64,000 bases of DNA. Source: an uncultured Sulfurovum sp. (GTDB taxonomy: Bacteria > Campylobacterota > Campylobacteria > Campylobacterales > Sulfurovaceae). The stretch is from contig CAJXJN010000008.1 of NCBI GenBank assembly GCA_913055205.1, positions 1 through 64,000 on the forward strand. Direction: 5' to 3'. This document shows, piece after piece, positions 10,205 to 19,202 of this stretch. Under the pieces are notes generated by a model. The model was not told where the DNA came from, made no database searches, and worked only from the letters and a program-made list of their open reading frames with translations. Numbering within the stretch: the first letter of the stretch is position 1; every line of letters starts with the position of its first letter. The position numbers and the translations under genes were made by a program.

Positions 10205-12016
10205 TTGGCTAAAGCAGTACCACAGGCAAACATACGTAACTTCTCCATCATCGCACACATCGACCATGGAAAGTCTACACTTGCAGACCGTATCATACAA
10301 GAGTGTGGAGCGGTGTCTGACAGACAAATGTCCTCACAAGTGATGGACACGATGGATATCGAAAAAGAGCGCGGTATCACCATTAAAGCTCAGTCTGTAC
10401 GTTTGGACTACGTCAAAGACGGGGAACACTATATCCTTAATCTCATAGACACTCCGGGACATGTGGATTTCTCTTATGAAGTGAGCCGTTCTTTAGCCTC
10501 TTCCGATGGTGCACTACTTATCGTAGATGCGGCACAAGGGGTTGAAGCTCAAACGATCGCAAACGTATACATTGCTATAGAAAACGACTTGGAATTACTC
10601 CCTGTAGTAAACAAGATCGACCTTCCTGCTGCTGATCCGGACAGAGTATTGACAGAACTTGAAGAGGCTATCGGTATCGATGCAACAGAGCATAATCTTG
10701 TCTCTGCAAAGACAGGTGTAGGTGTAGCAGAACTCATAGAATCTATTGTTGAGCGTGTTCCTGCCCCTCAAGGTGATGAGAATGCACCACTCAAAGCACT
10801 GATCTATGACTCCTGGTTTGATAATTATTTGGGAGCACTTGCTCTGGTACGTGTTTTTGACGGAAGTATTAAAAAAGGACAGATGGTTAAAGTGATGGGA
10901 ACGAAAGATGAGCATCAGGTGCTTAATCTTATGTACCCGAATCCTATTGCTCCGATCAAGACTGAAGAGATCAGAACAGGTGAGATAGGCATCGTAGTCA
11001 TGGGGCTTAAAACGGTTGATGCGCTGCAAGTAGGGGATACCGTCACTGATTCAAAGAATCCGACAGCAGAAGCCATTGGTGGGTTTGAACCTGCCAAACC
11101 GTTCGTATTTGCAGGTATTTACCCTATAGAGACAGATAAGTTTGAAGACTTGCGTGATGCCCTGAACAAACTCAAGCTCAATGACTCCTCTTTGAGTTTT
11201 GAGCCGGAGAGTTCTATGGCACTGGGTTCCGGGTTTAGAACAGGTTTCCTGGGCATGTTGCACATGGAAGTGGTGAAGGAGCGTTTGGAGCGTGAGTTCA
11301 ACTTGGAACTTATCGCTACTGCTCCTACCGTTGTCTATAAAGTCAAACAGACGAACGGTGAAGAGCTGGAGATACAAAATCCAAGTGAACTCCCGGAACC
11401 ACAGAAGATAGACACCATCTATGAGCCGTATGTAAAAGCGACCATATTAACACCGCAGGAGTTTGTAGGCAACCTCATTAAGTTGCTTAACGACCGTCGT
11501 GGTATCCAGATAAAGATGGATTACCTGAACGAAACGCGTGTACTCATGGAGTATGATATTCCTATGAATGAGATCGTAATGGATTTTTACGACAAGTTGA
11601 AGTCTATTACCAAAGGGTATGCGAGTTTTGATTATGAGCCTATAGGCTTTAGAGAGGGTAACCTTGTCAAGCTTGATATCCGTGTGGCTGGTGAAGTGGT
11701 CGATTCACTCTCTATCATTGTTCCGGAAGAGAAGGCGCGTACAAGAGGTCTTGCCTTTGTTGCACAGCTTAAAGAGCTTATCCCCAGACAACTTTTTGAA
11801 GTGGCTATCCAGGCGAGTATCGGAAATAATGTTATTGCACGTTCCAACGTGAAGTCGATGGGGAAAAACGTGACTGCCAAATGTTACGGTGGTGACATTA
11901 CACGTAAAAGAAAGCTTTTAGAGAAACAAAAAGCAGGGAAGAAGCGTATGAAGTCCATCGGTAAAGTGGAAGTACCTCAAGAGGCATTTATGGCTGTTTT
12001 GAAGTTGGACAGTTAA
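10205..12016 (+). CDS. lepA: elongation factor 4 (LepA), TTG start
   Basis: [38 protein letters not shown]. Confidence 0.95.
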   Translation: MAKAVPQANIRNFSIIAHIDHGKSTLADRIIQECGAVSDRQMSSQVMDTMDIEKERGITIKAQSVRLDYVKDGEHYILNLIDTPGHVDFSYEVSRSLASSDGALLIVDAAQGVEAQTIANVYIAIENDLELLPVVNKIDLPAADPDRVLTELEEAIGIDATEHNLVSAKTGVGVAELIESIVERVPAPQGDENAPLKALIYDSWFDNYLGALALVRVFDGSIKKGQMVKVMGTKDEHQVLNLMYPNPIAPIKTEEIRTGEIGIVVMGLKTVDALQVGDTVTDSKNPTAEAIGGFEPAKPFVFAGIYPIETDKFEDLRDALNKLKLNDSSLSFEPESSMALGSGFRTGFLGMLHMEVVKERLEREFNLELIATAPTVVYKVKQTNGEELEIQNPSELPEPQKIDTIYEPYVKATILTPQEFVGNLIKLLNDRRGIQIKMDYLNETRVLMEYDIPMNEIVMDFYDKLKSITKGYASFDYEPIGFREGNLVKLDIRVAGEVVDSLSIIVPEEKARTRGLAFVAQLKELIPRQLFEVAIQASIGNNVIARSNVKSMGKNVTAKCYGGDITRKRKLLEKQKAGKKRMKSIGKVEVPQEAFMAVLKLDS

Positions 12017-12469
12017 ATGGAGATGGGCTGGGCAATACACCTGCATCTTCTTGCAGCTATCTCATGGATAGGCGGGTCCATCTTTATGTTCGCACTTGGT
12101 ATAAGTATGCGGGACAAGAAGGCACAAAAAGCGGTCTATCCCCATATAGGTCCTATTTTCGGTTACTTCGAAGTTGTGGCATTAATGTTCCTGCTTGCTA
12201 CAGGTTCCTATATGATCACAGATTACGGACTGATAGAACTTCTTTTTACGGATTACCACTCAGAGGTGATCGATGCTTTGCGTACAAAGTTATGGATCGT
12301 ACTGGCACTTCTTATCGTGACTGTGATCCACTTCATTATAGCCCTTAAAACAAATAACAAAGAGCGTACACCTATGCAGAATCTCATTTCCCGGGCTTCT
12401 TCAATGCTGATCTTCTTTTTGAATCTTTTTGTATTGCATTATGCAATGGTGATAAGGGATATACTTTAA
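12017..12469 (+). CDS. multi-pass membrane protein (CopD-like)
   Basis: four hydrophobic segments; HLHLLAAISWIGGSIFM. Confidence 0.55.
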   Translation: MEMGWAIHLHLLAAISWIGGSIFMFALGISMRDKKAQKAVYPHIGPIFGYFEVVALMFLLATGSYMITDYGLIELLFTDYHSEVIDALRTKLWIVLALLIVTVIHFIIALKTNNKERTPMQNLISRASSMLIFFLNLFVLHYAMVIRDIL

Positions 12470-12520
12470 CGGTTGAACTCAGTGGCAGCTGTGAATCTAC
12501 CGTTTAATTTTCTTGTCAGC

Positions 12521-13108
12521 TTATAAATAACCACAAAGCTGTTGCACATAGCAGGGTGCCAAATAAGAGCCCTTGCGTTCTTTGTGTATTTTTTTAGACA
12601 CGAACAAAGCAAGAGAATTTCCGCCAATGATCCAGATCATGCTGGTTGTTAAAGTCAATGCTACAAGTGCGAATGTTAATATAAATATTTGTATATACCC
12701 ATCGGTTTCAGGTGTATAGAACTGTGAAAACATTATGGTTGGTATCAGTAAATACTTGGCATTGAGTATTTCAACGATCACACCATCTTTAAAGGTAAGT
12801 GGAGTGAAAGTTTCTTCTACTGTGTTGGACATTCTAAAAAATTTGAAAGCAAGATACAGTAGAAATGCAATACCTATATATTTTATCGTGTTTATTATCT
12901 GCGGATACGTTGAAATAAGAAAATCAAGACCAAAGCCAACAGCCAACGTTTGAAATATACTTGTAATATTTGTTCCTAACCAAAATGGAACAGTTCCTTT
13001 AACTCCAAAAGAACTACCGGAAGCAGCATATAAAATATTTGCCGGACCGGGGCTTATAACTATCGGCAGCAAAGTCATAAACCATAAAAATATAAATTCA
13101 GTATTCAT
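12521..13108 (-). pseudogene. LysE/RhtB-family transporter with C-terminal frameshift
   Basis: LPIVISPGPANILYAASG; the expected C-terminus FGTLLCATALWLFIS is in an alternate frame after an A7 run. Confidence 0.7.
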
Positions 13109-13146
13109 TTATTTCCTTTCAACATAATGACTGAAGTGGGGGACGG

Positions 13147-13198
13147 GGACAAAATGTTCCTCTATTTTCCGGTTTCCGGTAATAGAGGATATCTGTCC
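13147..13198. terminator. imperfect palindrome, probable merA terminator
   Basis: GGACA-N7-CCTCTATT-tt-CCGG-ttt-CCGG-t-AATAGAGG-N5-TGTCC. Confidence 0.5.
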
Positions 13199-13245
13199 TG
13201 CTATTTTATCATTTAAACACTTATTGGATGAACCTGTGACTCTAA

Positions 13246-14886
13246 TTACGTGGCACAACAACTTAACTCGGAAACATCTTTGTCAAAGGCAATGGCTGCC
13301 AATTTTATACCTTCACTTAGTGTTAAATAGGGATGTAAGAGATCTTTTAACTCTTCTATGGTGATACCCGAACGAATCATTACGGCCAGTTCCATCAACA
13401 GCTCTGAACCTTCTGGTGCAACAATTCGTGCTCCTATTAAAGTATTCTCTTTTTTGTTACGGATCAACTTTATAAAACCTCTGGTATCATTCGCGGCAAT
13501 GGAGCGTGGAACATGATTTAACGGTAACACGGCAGTGTCAACATCCAGCCCTTTCTCTTTTGCCTGTGATTCATCCATGCCAAGCCCTGCAACTTGCGGG
13601 TCGGTAAAAATAACCCAGGGTAAAATGCTATAATCCGTTGCCTGTACTTTAGAAGAAAAAGCATTGTTGACAGCGGTTTTTCCCTCATAGGCGGCCGTAT
13701 AGACAAACATATTGGAGCCTGTGACATCCCCTGCTGCATAGATGCTTTTCATAGACGTTTGTAAAAACGCATTAACTGCAATACCACCATTTTTTTCTAA
13801 AGCAATACCCGACTCTTCTAAACCCATGTTCTCGGTATTTGCTTTTCTTCCTGTTGCAATAATCAGTTTTTGGGCACTAAACTCATGCGCTGCACCATCA
13901 ACAATGGAGCGAACAATCACTTGTCCATTTTCTTCTAGTACCTGTTGAATCGCATTACCTGTGATGATATCGATACCCTCATCTGTAAGATGTCTGCTAA
14001 GTTCATTGGAAATATCGGGAAGTTCATGAGATAAAATATGGTCAGAACGCTGTAATATAGTTACTTTTGATCCTAATCTGGAGAATATCTGTGCTATCTC
14101 TAAAGCAACACAGCTACCGCCTAAAACAATCATAGACTCTGGTAAAGTCTCCAACTCAAAGACCTCTTCATTACTCAAATATGAAATTTTATCTATACCC
14201 GGTATCGGGGTTACTAATGGTCTTGCACCTGTTGCAATCAATATATGGCTTCCCTCAATTATCTGTCCATTAGCCTCTACACTGTTGGCTGATATGACTT
14301 TCGCTCGAGCATTAATAAGTTCAAAATTCGGCATATCTTTTATGATATTTATATATTTTTGTTCTCGAAGTTCATGTACAAGTTGGCGTTTTTCATTCAT
14401 CAATGCTTTAAAGTCAACGACACTCGCCTTAGAGTCTATTCCGGAGAAAGGGTTATTGTTTGCTTTGAAAACACTCTCGGCGGCTCTCATTAAATTTTTT
14501 GAGGGAATGCAACCTACATTGACGCAGGTTCCTCCTATGGGTAGACCATCATTGATCATGGTGATTTTAATACCTAGCCCATGGGCCTGGATCGTAGCTG
14601 CAAAGGCGGCAGAACCTCCTCCTATAATAATTAAATGTCTACTCTCCTGCTTTTCTTGGGCATACACTTTATAAGCGCTAACCTTATAATGCCCTATCTG
14701 GTTAATTGTGCTGATGATCTGTTGTTCATTGGTCATTGTTTCATCAAAAGTCACAAATGCTTTCTCACTCTTATGATCTACAGAAACCACACTGACACCA
14801 TCTATAGCTAAGCTTTTTTCAATGGTTCCCGCACAACCTTCACATGTCATACCGGATATAGTATATTCATATGTTTTCATGATCAA
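13246..14886 (-). CDS. merA: mercuric reductase with N-terminal HMA domain
   Basis: GMTCEGCAGTIE HMA; GGTCVNVGCIPSK redox site; C-terminal ELSCCAT vicinal Cys. Confidence 0.93.
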   Translation of the reverse strand: MIMKTYEYTISGMTCEGCAGTIEKSLAIDGVSVVSVDHKSEKAFVTFDETMTNEQQIISTINQIGHYKVSAYKVYAQEKQESRHLIIIGGGSAAFAATIQAHGLGIKITMINDGLPIGGTCVNVGCIPSKNLMRAAESVFKANNNPFSGIDSKASVVDFKALMNEKRQLVHELREQKYINIIKDMPNFELINARAKVISANSVEANGQIIEGSHILIATGARPLVTPIPGIDKISYLSNEEVFELETLPESMIVLGGSCVALEIAQIFSRLGSKVTILQRSDHILSHELPDISNELSRHLTDEGIDIITGNAIQQVLEENGQVIVRSIVDGAAHEFSAQKLIIATGRKANTENMGLEESGIALEKNGGIAVNAFLQTSMKSIYAAGDVTGSNMFVYTAAYEGKTAVNNAFSSKVQATDYSILPWVIFTDPQVAGLGMDESQAKEKGLDVDTAVLPLNHVPRSIAANDTRGFIKLIRNKKENTLIGARIVAPEGSELLMELAVMIRSGITIEELKDLLHPYLTLSEGIKLAAIAFDKDVSELSCCAT

Positions 14887-14898
14887 GCCTTTTGTTGA

Positions 14899-15639
14899 TT
14901 ATTTACATTTTCCCGTACTGCATTTACCTGTTCCGCACTTGCCACCGCTGCATTTTGAAGCTTTATTACTTTTGGATGCTTTAGATAGATCGATTTTATG
15001 TGCTGTGACTTCAATACCATGCACTTTATGTTTGCCACTGTCATCTTCATAACTAACGGGTCTATATCCTGTTGCTGCAATTGCTTTCATAATGGTTTTA
15101 ATATCAGTTCTTGTTTTATCAAACTCAATGATGGCATGTTTATCTTGTATGGATGCTTTGATGCTTATCACACCATCTACTTCACCGGCAACTTTTTCAA
15201 CCGTAGCCGCACAAGCTTTACACGTCATACCCTCAATATTTACAATACTTTTGAATACATTGGCTTTATCTGCTACTACAACTTTTGGTTTATTATTTGT
15301 GATCAATGCATCTCCCCAATAAGGAAAAGAGAGTATCACTGCTGCAAAAACAGTTACCAATGCCAAAAATGATGTCGTATGCCAAAATGAGACCTTAGCA
15401 TTTTCATCCGGACCACAAGGACACTTGATATCCTCTCTTTTAGGTTTTAGTTTATCCCACCAGCTATATGCCAATATGCTTACCGTAAAAGTTATCAAAT
15501 ATGGACGAAGCGGTTCCAGCCACGAAAAAGTTGAAGCTATGCCTGTTGATCCTGCCAATACAGCTAAAACAGGTGTAATACAACATAAAGAGGCTCCAAA
15601 TACTGCTAAGATACCGCTTATTACTTTTTGATCTATCAT
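14899..15639 (-). CDS. merT: MerT-MerP-type fusion mercuric transporter with Cys/Gly/Lys-rich tail
   Basis: GASLCCITPVLAVLAG TM region, then GMTCKACAATVEKVAGEVDGV HMA, tail KCSGGKCGTGKCSTGKCK. Confidence 0.85.
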   Translation of the reverse strand: MIDQKVISGILAVFGASLCCITPVLAVLAGSTGIASTFSWLEPLRPYLITFTVSILAYSWWDKLKPKREDIKCPCGPDENAKVSFWHTTSFLALVTVFAAVILSFPYWGDALITNNKPKVVVADKANVFKSIVNIEGMTCKACAATVEKVAGEVDGVISIKASIQDKHAIIEFDKTRTDIKTIMKAIAATGYRPVSYEDDSGKHKVHGIEVTAHKIDLSKASKSNKASKCSGGKCGTGKCSTGKCK

Positions 15640-15725
15640 GATGCACCCTTCAATAATGTTTTGAAATCTCTCTTTTTACTCTCGTCCCCAAGTTCCAGCC
15701 CGGGGATGCATACTTGACCCTTGCA

Positions 15726-16005
15726 TCACCAAAACCTCTCTATTTCATGTAGTCCTTGGATACTTTCATAGTCTTTAGCAGAATGATATCTCCAGTGTAG
15801 AACTTCCTCTATTTTACCCTCTTTTTACAGGGTTCTCATGTATATATTGTATCTTATTGATCATCTTGATCATCATAGTATCTGTTTACATCAGCTGAGG
15901 ATGAAATCCTTCTTCCCATATCTGATAAGAGGTATACTCTTTATGTGCTTTTTTGTAGAAAGCAAACTGCTCTAGTTGGGTGCAGTGTATCATTTTTTCT
16001 GTCAT
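15726..16005 (-). pseudogene. REP-associated tyrosine transposase (RAYT, Y1_Tnp/IS200-like) C-terminal relic
   Basis: minus strand: MTEKMIHCTQLEQFAFYKKAHKEYTSYQIWEEGFHPQLM*TDTMMIKMINKIQYIHENPVKRG (frameshift) IEEVLHWRYHSAKDYESIQGLHEIERFW*. Confidence 0.85.
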
Positions 16006-16055
16006 GATGGATTTTCTCTGAGTAGTGTTACTCCCGAATGTGTCCCTGGGCAGGA

Positions 16056-16236
16056 GAGACTGTGAAAGAACCTATGGAAGTGGAGACTTCAGTCCCACCA
16101 AAAAGCTTTTTTGCCTAAAAAAGTTTGTATTTAATGGAAAATATTGCTTTTTCTGTCAAAATAACCTAAAAATATGCAAATATTTGGGTGAGGCTGAAGC
16201 CTTCACTTCCGGGGTACCTAGTTCTTTCACAGTCTC
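16056..16236. repeat. REP/BIME-like palindromic element, copy 2 (arms 16076-16098 and 16188-16210), inverted relative to copy 1
   Basis: GAGACTGTGAAAGAAC...GTTCTTTCACAGTCTC; arms GGAAGTGGAGACTTCAGTCCCAC and revcomp GGAAGTGAAGGCTTCAGCCTCAC. Confidence 0.88.
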
Positions 16237-16332
16237 AGGAGAGACGTAATGAGGAATGACAGTACAGCAGACAGTGAGACAGATATAGGTCAAAAAGAAG
16301 CCAATATAACATATTAGCAAGCCTTAAAAGAG

Positions 16333-16338
16333 TATAAT
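16333..16338 (+). promoter_or_regulatory. candidate -10 element for the metY region
   Basis: TATAAT; a second TATAAT at 16477-16482. Confidence 0.4.
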
Positions 16339-16514
16339 TTCAAAAATCACAAAAGATAAGACTATGGCCCTCGTAGATCTTTTCGGTAATGTCAAAAAAA
16401 TTTCTGTAAATTTTTCATCGGCAACTTTATACTGTTCAAAATTATCCCAAGAAAGTAACTCCAAGCAAGCACAAGCTATAATTTACCTAATATAACCAAA
16501 TAAGGAATAGTAAT

Positions 16515-17774
16515 ATGCACGAACAAACACTAGCCATCCATGCAGGATATGACAAAGATGCTATGGGGACTATGGCTGTACCTATTTACCAGACCACCGC
16601 GTATGAGTTTAGAGATACGGAACATGCGGCAAATCTTTTTGCACTGAAAGAACTGGGGAATATCTATACACGGTTGATGAACCCGACTACAGATGTTTTT
16701 GAAAAACGTTTTGCTGCACTTGAAGGCGGAGCAGCTGCCATAGGGACTGCTTCCGGTATGGCGGCCATCTTTTATGCTATTGCCAATGTAGCTGAGGCTG
16801 GAGACAACATCATTGTAGCAAAACAGGTGTATGGCGGAACAACAACACTTACTGGGCATACCATTAAACGTTTTGGTATAGAGACACGTTATTTTGATGT
16901 GCGTAATCCTGGCGAGATAGAAGCTTTGGTAGATGAAAAAACCAAAATTATCCTTTTTGAGAGCATTACAAATCCAAGTATTGATGTTGCTGATTTTGAT
17001 GCTATCGTAGCCATTGCTGACAAACACAACATTTTGACTTGTGTAGATAATACTGTAGCTACACCGATATTGTGTAAGCCGCTAGAGTATGGATGTGACC
17101 TGACTGTACACTCTGCAAGTAAATACACAACAGGTCAGGGGCTTGCCATTGGTGGTGTGATTGTTGAGCGTGAGAACTTGGTAGAGAAGATCAAGGGTAA
17201 TGCACGGTATGCACACTTTAATGAACCGGATGAGAGTTACCATGGGCTAGTCTACAGTGACTTGCCATTACCGCTCTTTACGCTTAGGGTAAGACTTGCA
17301 TTGTTGCGTGATCTGGGCGCGGCACCCAGTCCGTTCAACTCATGGTTGTATATCCAGGGACTTGAGACTTTACCACTGCGCATGAAACAACACTCTAGTT
17401 CAGCGTTAGCTATAGCAGAGTTTTTGGAAGCACATCCAAAAGTAGGGAAAGTCAACTATCCCGGACTTAAGTCAGATACAAATTATGAGTTGGGTCAAAA
17501 ATACTTTAAAGGTGGACACAGTGGGCTTCTCTCTTTTGAGGTTAAGGATAAAGAGACGGCACAGAAGATAGCAGACAGTACTGAGATATTTTCTTTGGTA
17601 GTAAATATTGGTGACAGTAAGTCTATTATTACGCATCCGGCAAGCACGACACATCAGCAACTGTCAGCTCAAGAGCTTATTGATGCGGGTGTTCCTGGAG
17701 GACTTGTAAGATTAAGTGTAGGGTTGGAAGATACGCAAGATTTGATAGATGATTTGACACAAGCCTTAGGGTAA
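16515..17774 (+). CDS. metY: O-acetylhomoserine sulfhydrylase
   Basis: PLP Cys/Met metabolism family; HSASKYTTGQGLAIGG. Confidence 0.92.
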   Translation: MHEQTLAIHAGYDKDAMGTMAVPIYQTTAYEFRDTEHAANLFALKELGNIYTRLMNPTTDVFEKRFAALEGGAAAIGTASGMAAIFYAIANVAEAGDNIIVAKQVYGGTTTLTGHTIKRFGIETRYFDVRNPGEIEALVDEKTKIILFESITNPSIDVADFDAIVAIADKHNILTCVDNTVATPILCKPLEYGCDLTVHSASKYTTGQGLAIGGVIVERENLVEKIKGNARYAHFNEPDESYHGLVYSDLPLPLFTLRVRLALLRDLGAAPSPFNSWLYIQGLETLPLRMKQHSSSALAIAEFLEAHPKVGKVNYPGLKSDTNYELGQKYFKGGHSGLLSFEVKDKETAQKIADSTEIFSLVVNIGDSKSIITHPASTTHQQLSAQELIDAGVPGGLVRLSVGLEDTQDLIDDLTQALG

Positions 17775-17824
17775 GTGCAAATAGGGTAAAATAACGAAAT
17801 TAATTCCAAGCACAAAAGCAGTTC

Positions 17825-18919
17825 ATGAAAATCAAAACAAAAACAGCACATTTCAGTAGTCCTCTTTACTTAGAGAGTGGGCGTATCCTGGAACCGTATG
17901 AAATCACTTATGAGACATACGGGGAACTAAATGAAGATAAATCTAATGTTATTTTAGTGTGTCATGCCCTTAGCGGTTCCCATCATGCAGCAGGTGTGTA
18001 TGAAGGTGAACAGAAAGCTGGCTGGTGGGACGGACTCATCGGTGATAATAAAGCCATTGATACGACTAAATATTTTGTTGTCTGCAGCAATGTTGTAGGT
18101 TCTTGTTTTGGTACGACGGGCCCTATGAGTAATAACTATCCCTCAGAAGAGCCTTTTCGTTTAAAATTTCCTGTTGTGACCATAAAAGATATGATAAGAG
18201 CTCAGATGCACTTACTTTCACAATTGGGTATCTATCATGTACGTGCTATAGTCGGTGGTTCTATGGGTGGAATGCAGGCACTGCAGTTTGCAGTGGATTA
18301 TCCTAATTTTGCGGATGATATCATATCTCTTGCTGCTACCTATGCGACAAGGCCATGGACGATAGCCTTTAACAAGGTTGCCGTAGAGGCTATAAGAAGG
18401 GATCCGCGATTTAAACATGGAAATTATGAGAAAGATGCTTTTAAAGAAGAAGGGTTGGATGGTTTAGCTATCGGACGTATCGCCGGACATATCTCTTATC
18501 TTTCTCCTGATTCTATGGATAACAAATTTGGACGTAACTATGTCAGTAATGATGGTTTATTTGAACTCTTTGGACGTTATGAAGTTGAGAGATATATGGA
18601 ATACAATACCAATAATTTTTCACGTATTTTTGATCCACTCTCTTACCTCTATATAGTAAAAGCGATCAACACGTTTAATTTAAGTCGTGGATATGATTCA
18701 TTACATGATGCTGTTTTACGGATCAAGGCAAATGTTCATTTGATCAGTTTTTCATCTGATTATCTGTTTTTCCCTTCAGAGATGGAACACATCGCTAATA
18801 TGATGAAGCGAAACGGACAGGCACATACATATCTTGAAGTTGAAAGTAATTATGGACATGATGCATTTTTAGTAGAATTAGAAAAATTTGAAGAGAATAT
18901 AAAAGAGGTATTACAATGA
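17825..18919 (+). CDS. metX: homoserine O-acetyltransferase
   Basis: VGGSMGGMQALQ nucleophile elbow; SNNYPSEEPFR. Confidence 0.93.
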   Translation: MKIKTKTAHFSSPLYLESGRILEPYEITYETYGELNEDKSNVILVCHALSGSHHAAGVYEGEQKAGWWDGLIGDNKAIDTTKYFVVCSNVVGSCFGTTGPMSNNYPSEEPFRLKFPVVTIKDMIRAQMHLLSQLGIYHVRAIVGGSMGGMQALQFAVDYPNFADDIISLAATYATRPWTIAFNKVAVEAIRRDPRFKHGNYEKDAFKEEGLDGLAIGRIAGHISYLSPDSMDNKFGRNYVSNDGLFELFGRYEVERYMEYNTNNFSRIFDPLSYLYIVKAINTFNLSRGYDSLHDAVLRIKANVHLISFSSDYLFFPSEMEHIANMMKRNGQAHTYLEVESNYGHDAFLVELEKFEENIKEVLQ

Positions 18920-18999
18920 AATTTCCTGAGTTGATAAATGAAGTTTTAGTGAGAGAAATTAAAACAGGACTTTGCTCTGTTTTAAGGAGAAGTATATAA
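18916..18999 (+). CDS. candidate 27-aa small ORF coupled to metX and xseB
   Basis: MKFPELINEVLVREIKTGLCSVLRRSI; ATGA overlap with metX stop, TAATG overlap with xseB start. Confidence 0.35.
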   Translation: MKFPELINEVLVREIKTGLCSVLRRSI

Positions 19000-19202
19000 T
19001 GGCAACCTTTGAAGAGAAATTAGAACATTCAAAAGAGCTTTTGGAAAAGTTGATGAATCCGGAGATCACACTTGAAGAGTCTGTGAAGCTTTATGAGGAA
19101 GGTCTTAAAAATATTAAAGAGGCTCAAAAACTCATAGAAGAAGCTAAAATGAAAATCACTGTCATAGAACAATCAAATCAAAATGTAGGTGATGAAGGAT
19201 GA
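18999..19202 (+). CDS. xseB: exodeoxyribonuclease VII small subunit
   Basis: FEEKLEHSKELLEKLMNPEITLEESVKLYEEG. Confidence 0.9.
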   Translation: MATFEEKLEHSKELLEKLMNPEITLEESVKLYEEGLKNIKEAQKLIEEAKMKITVIEQSNQNVGDEG

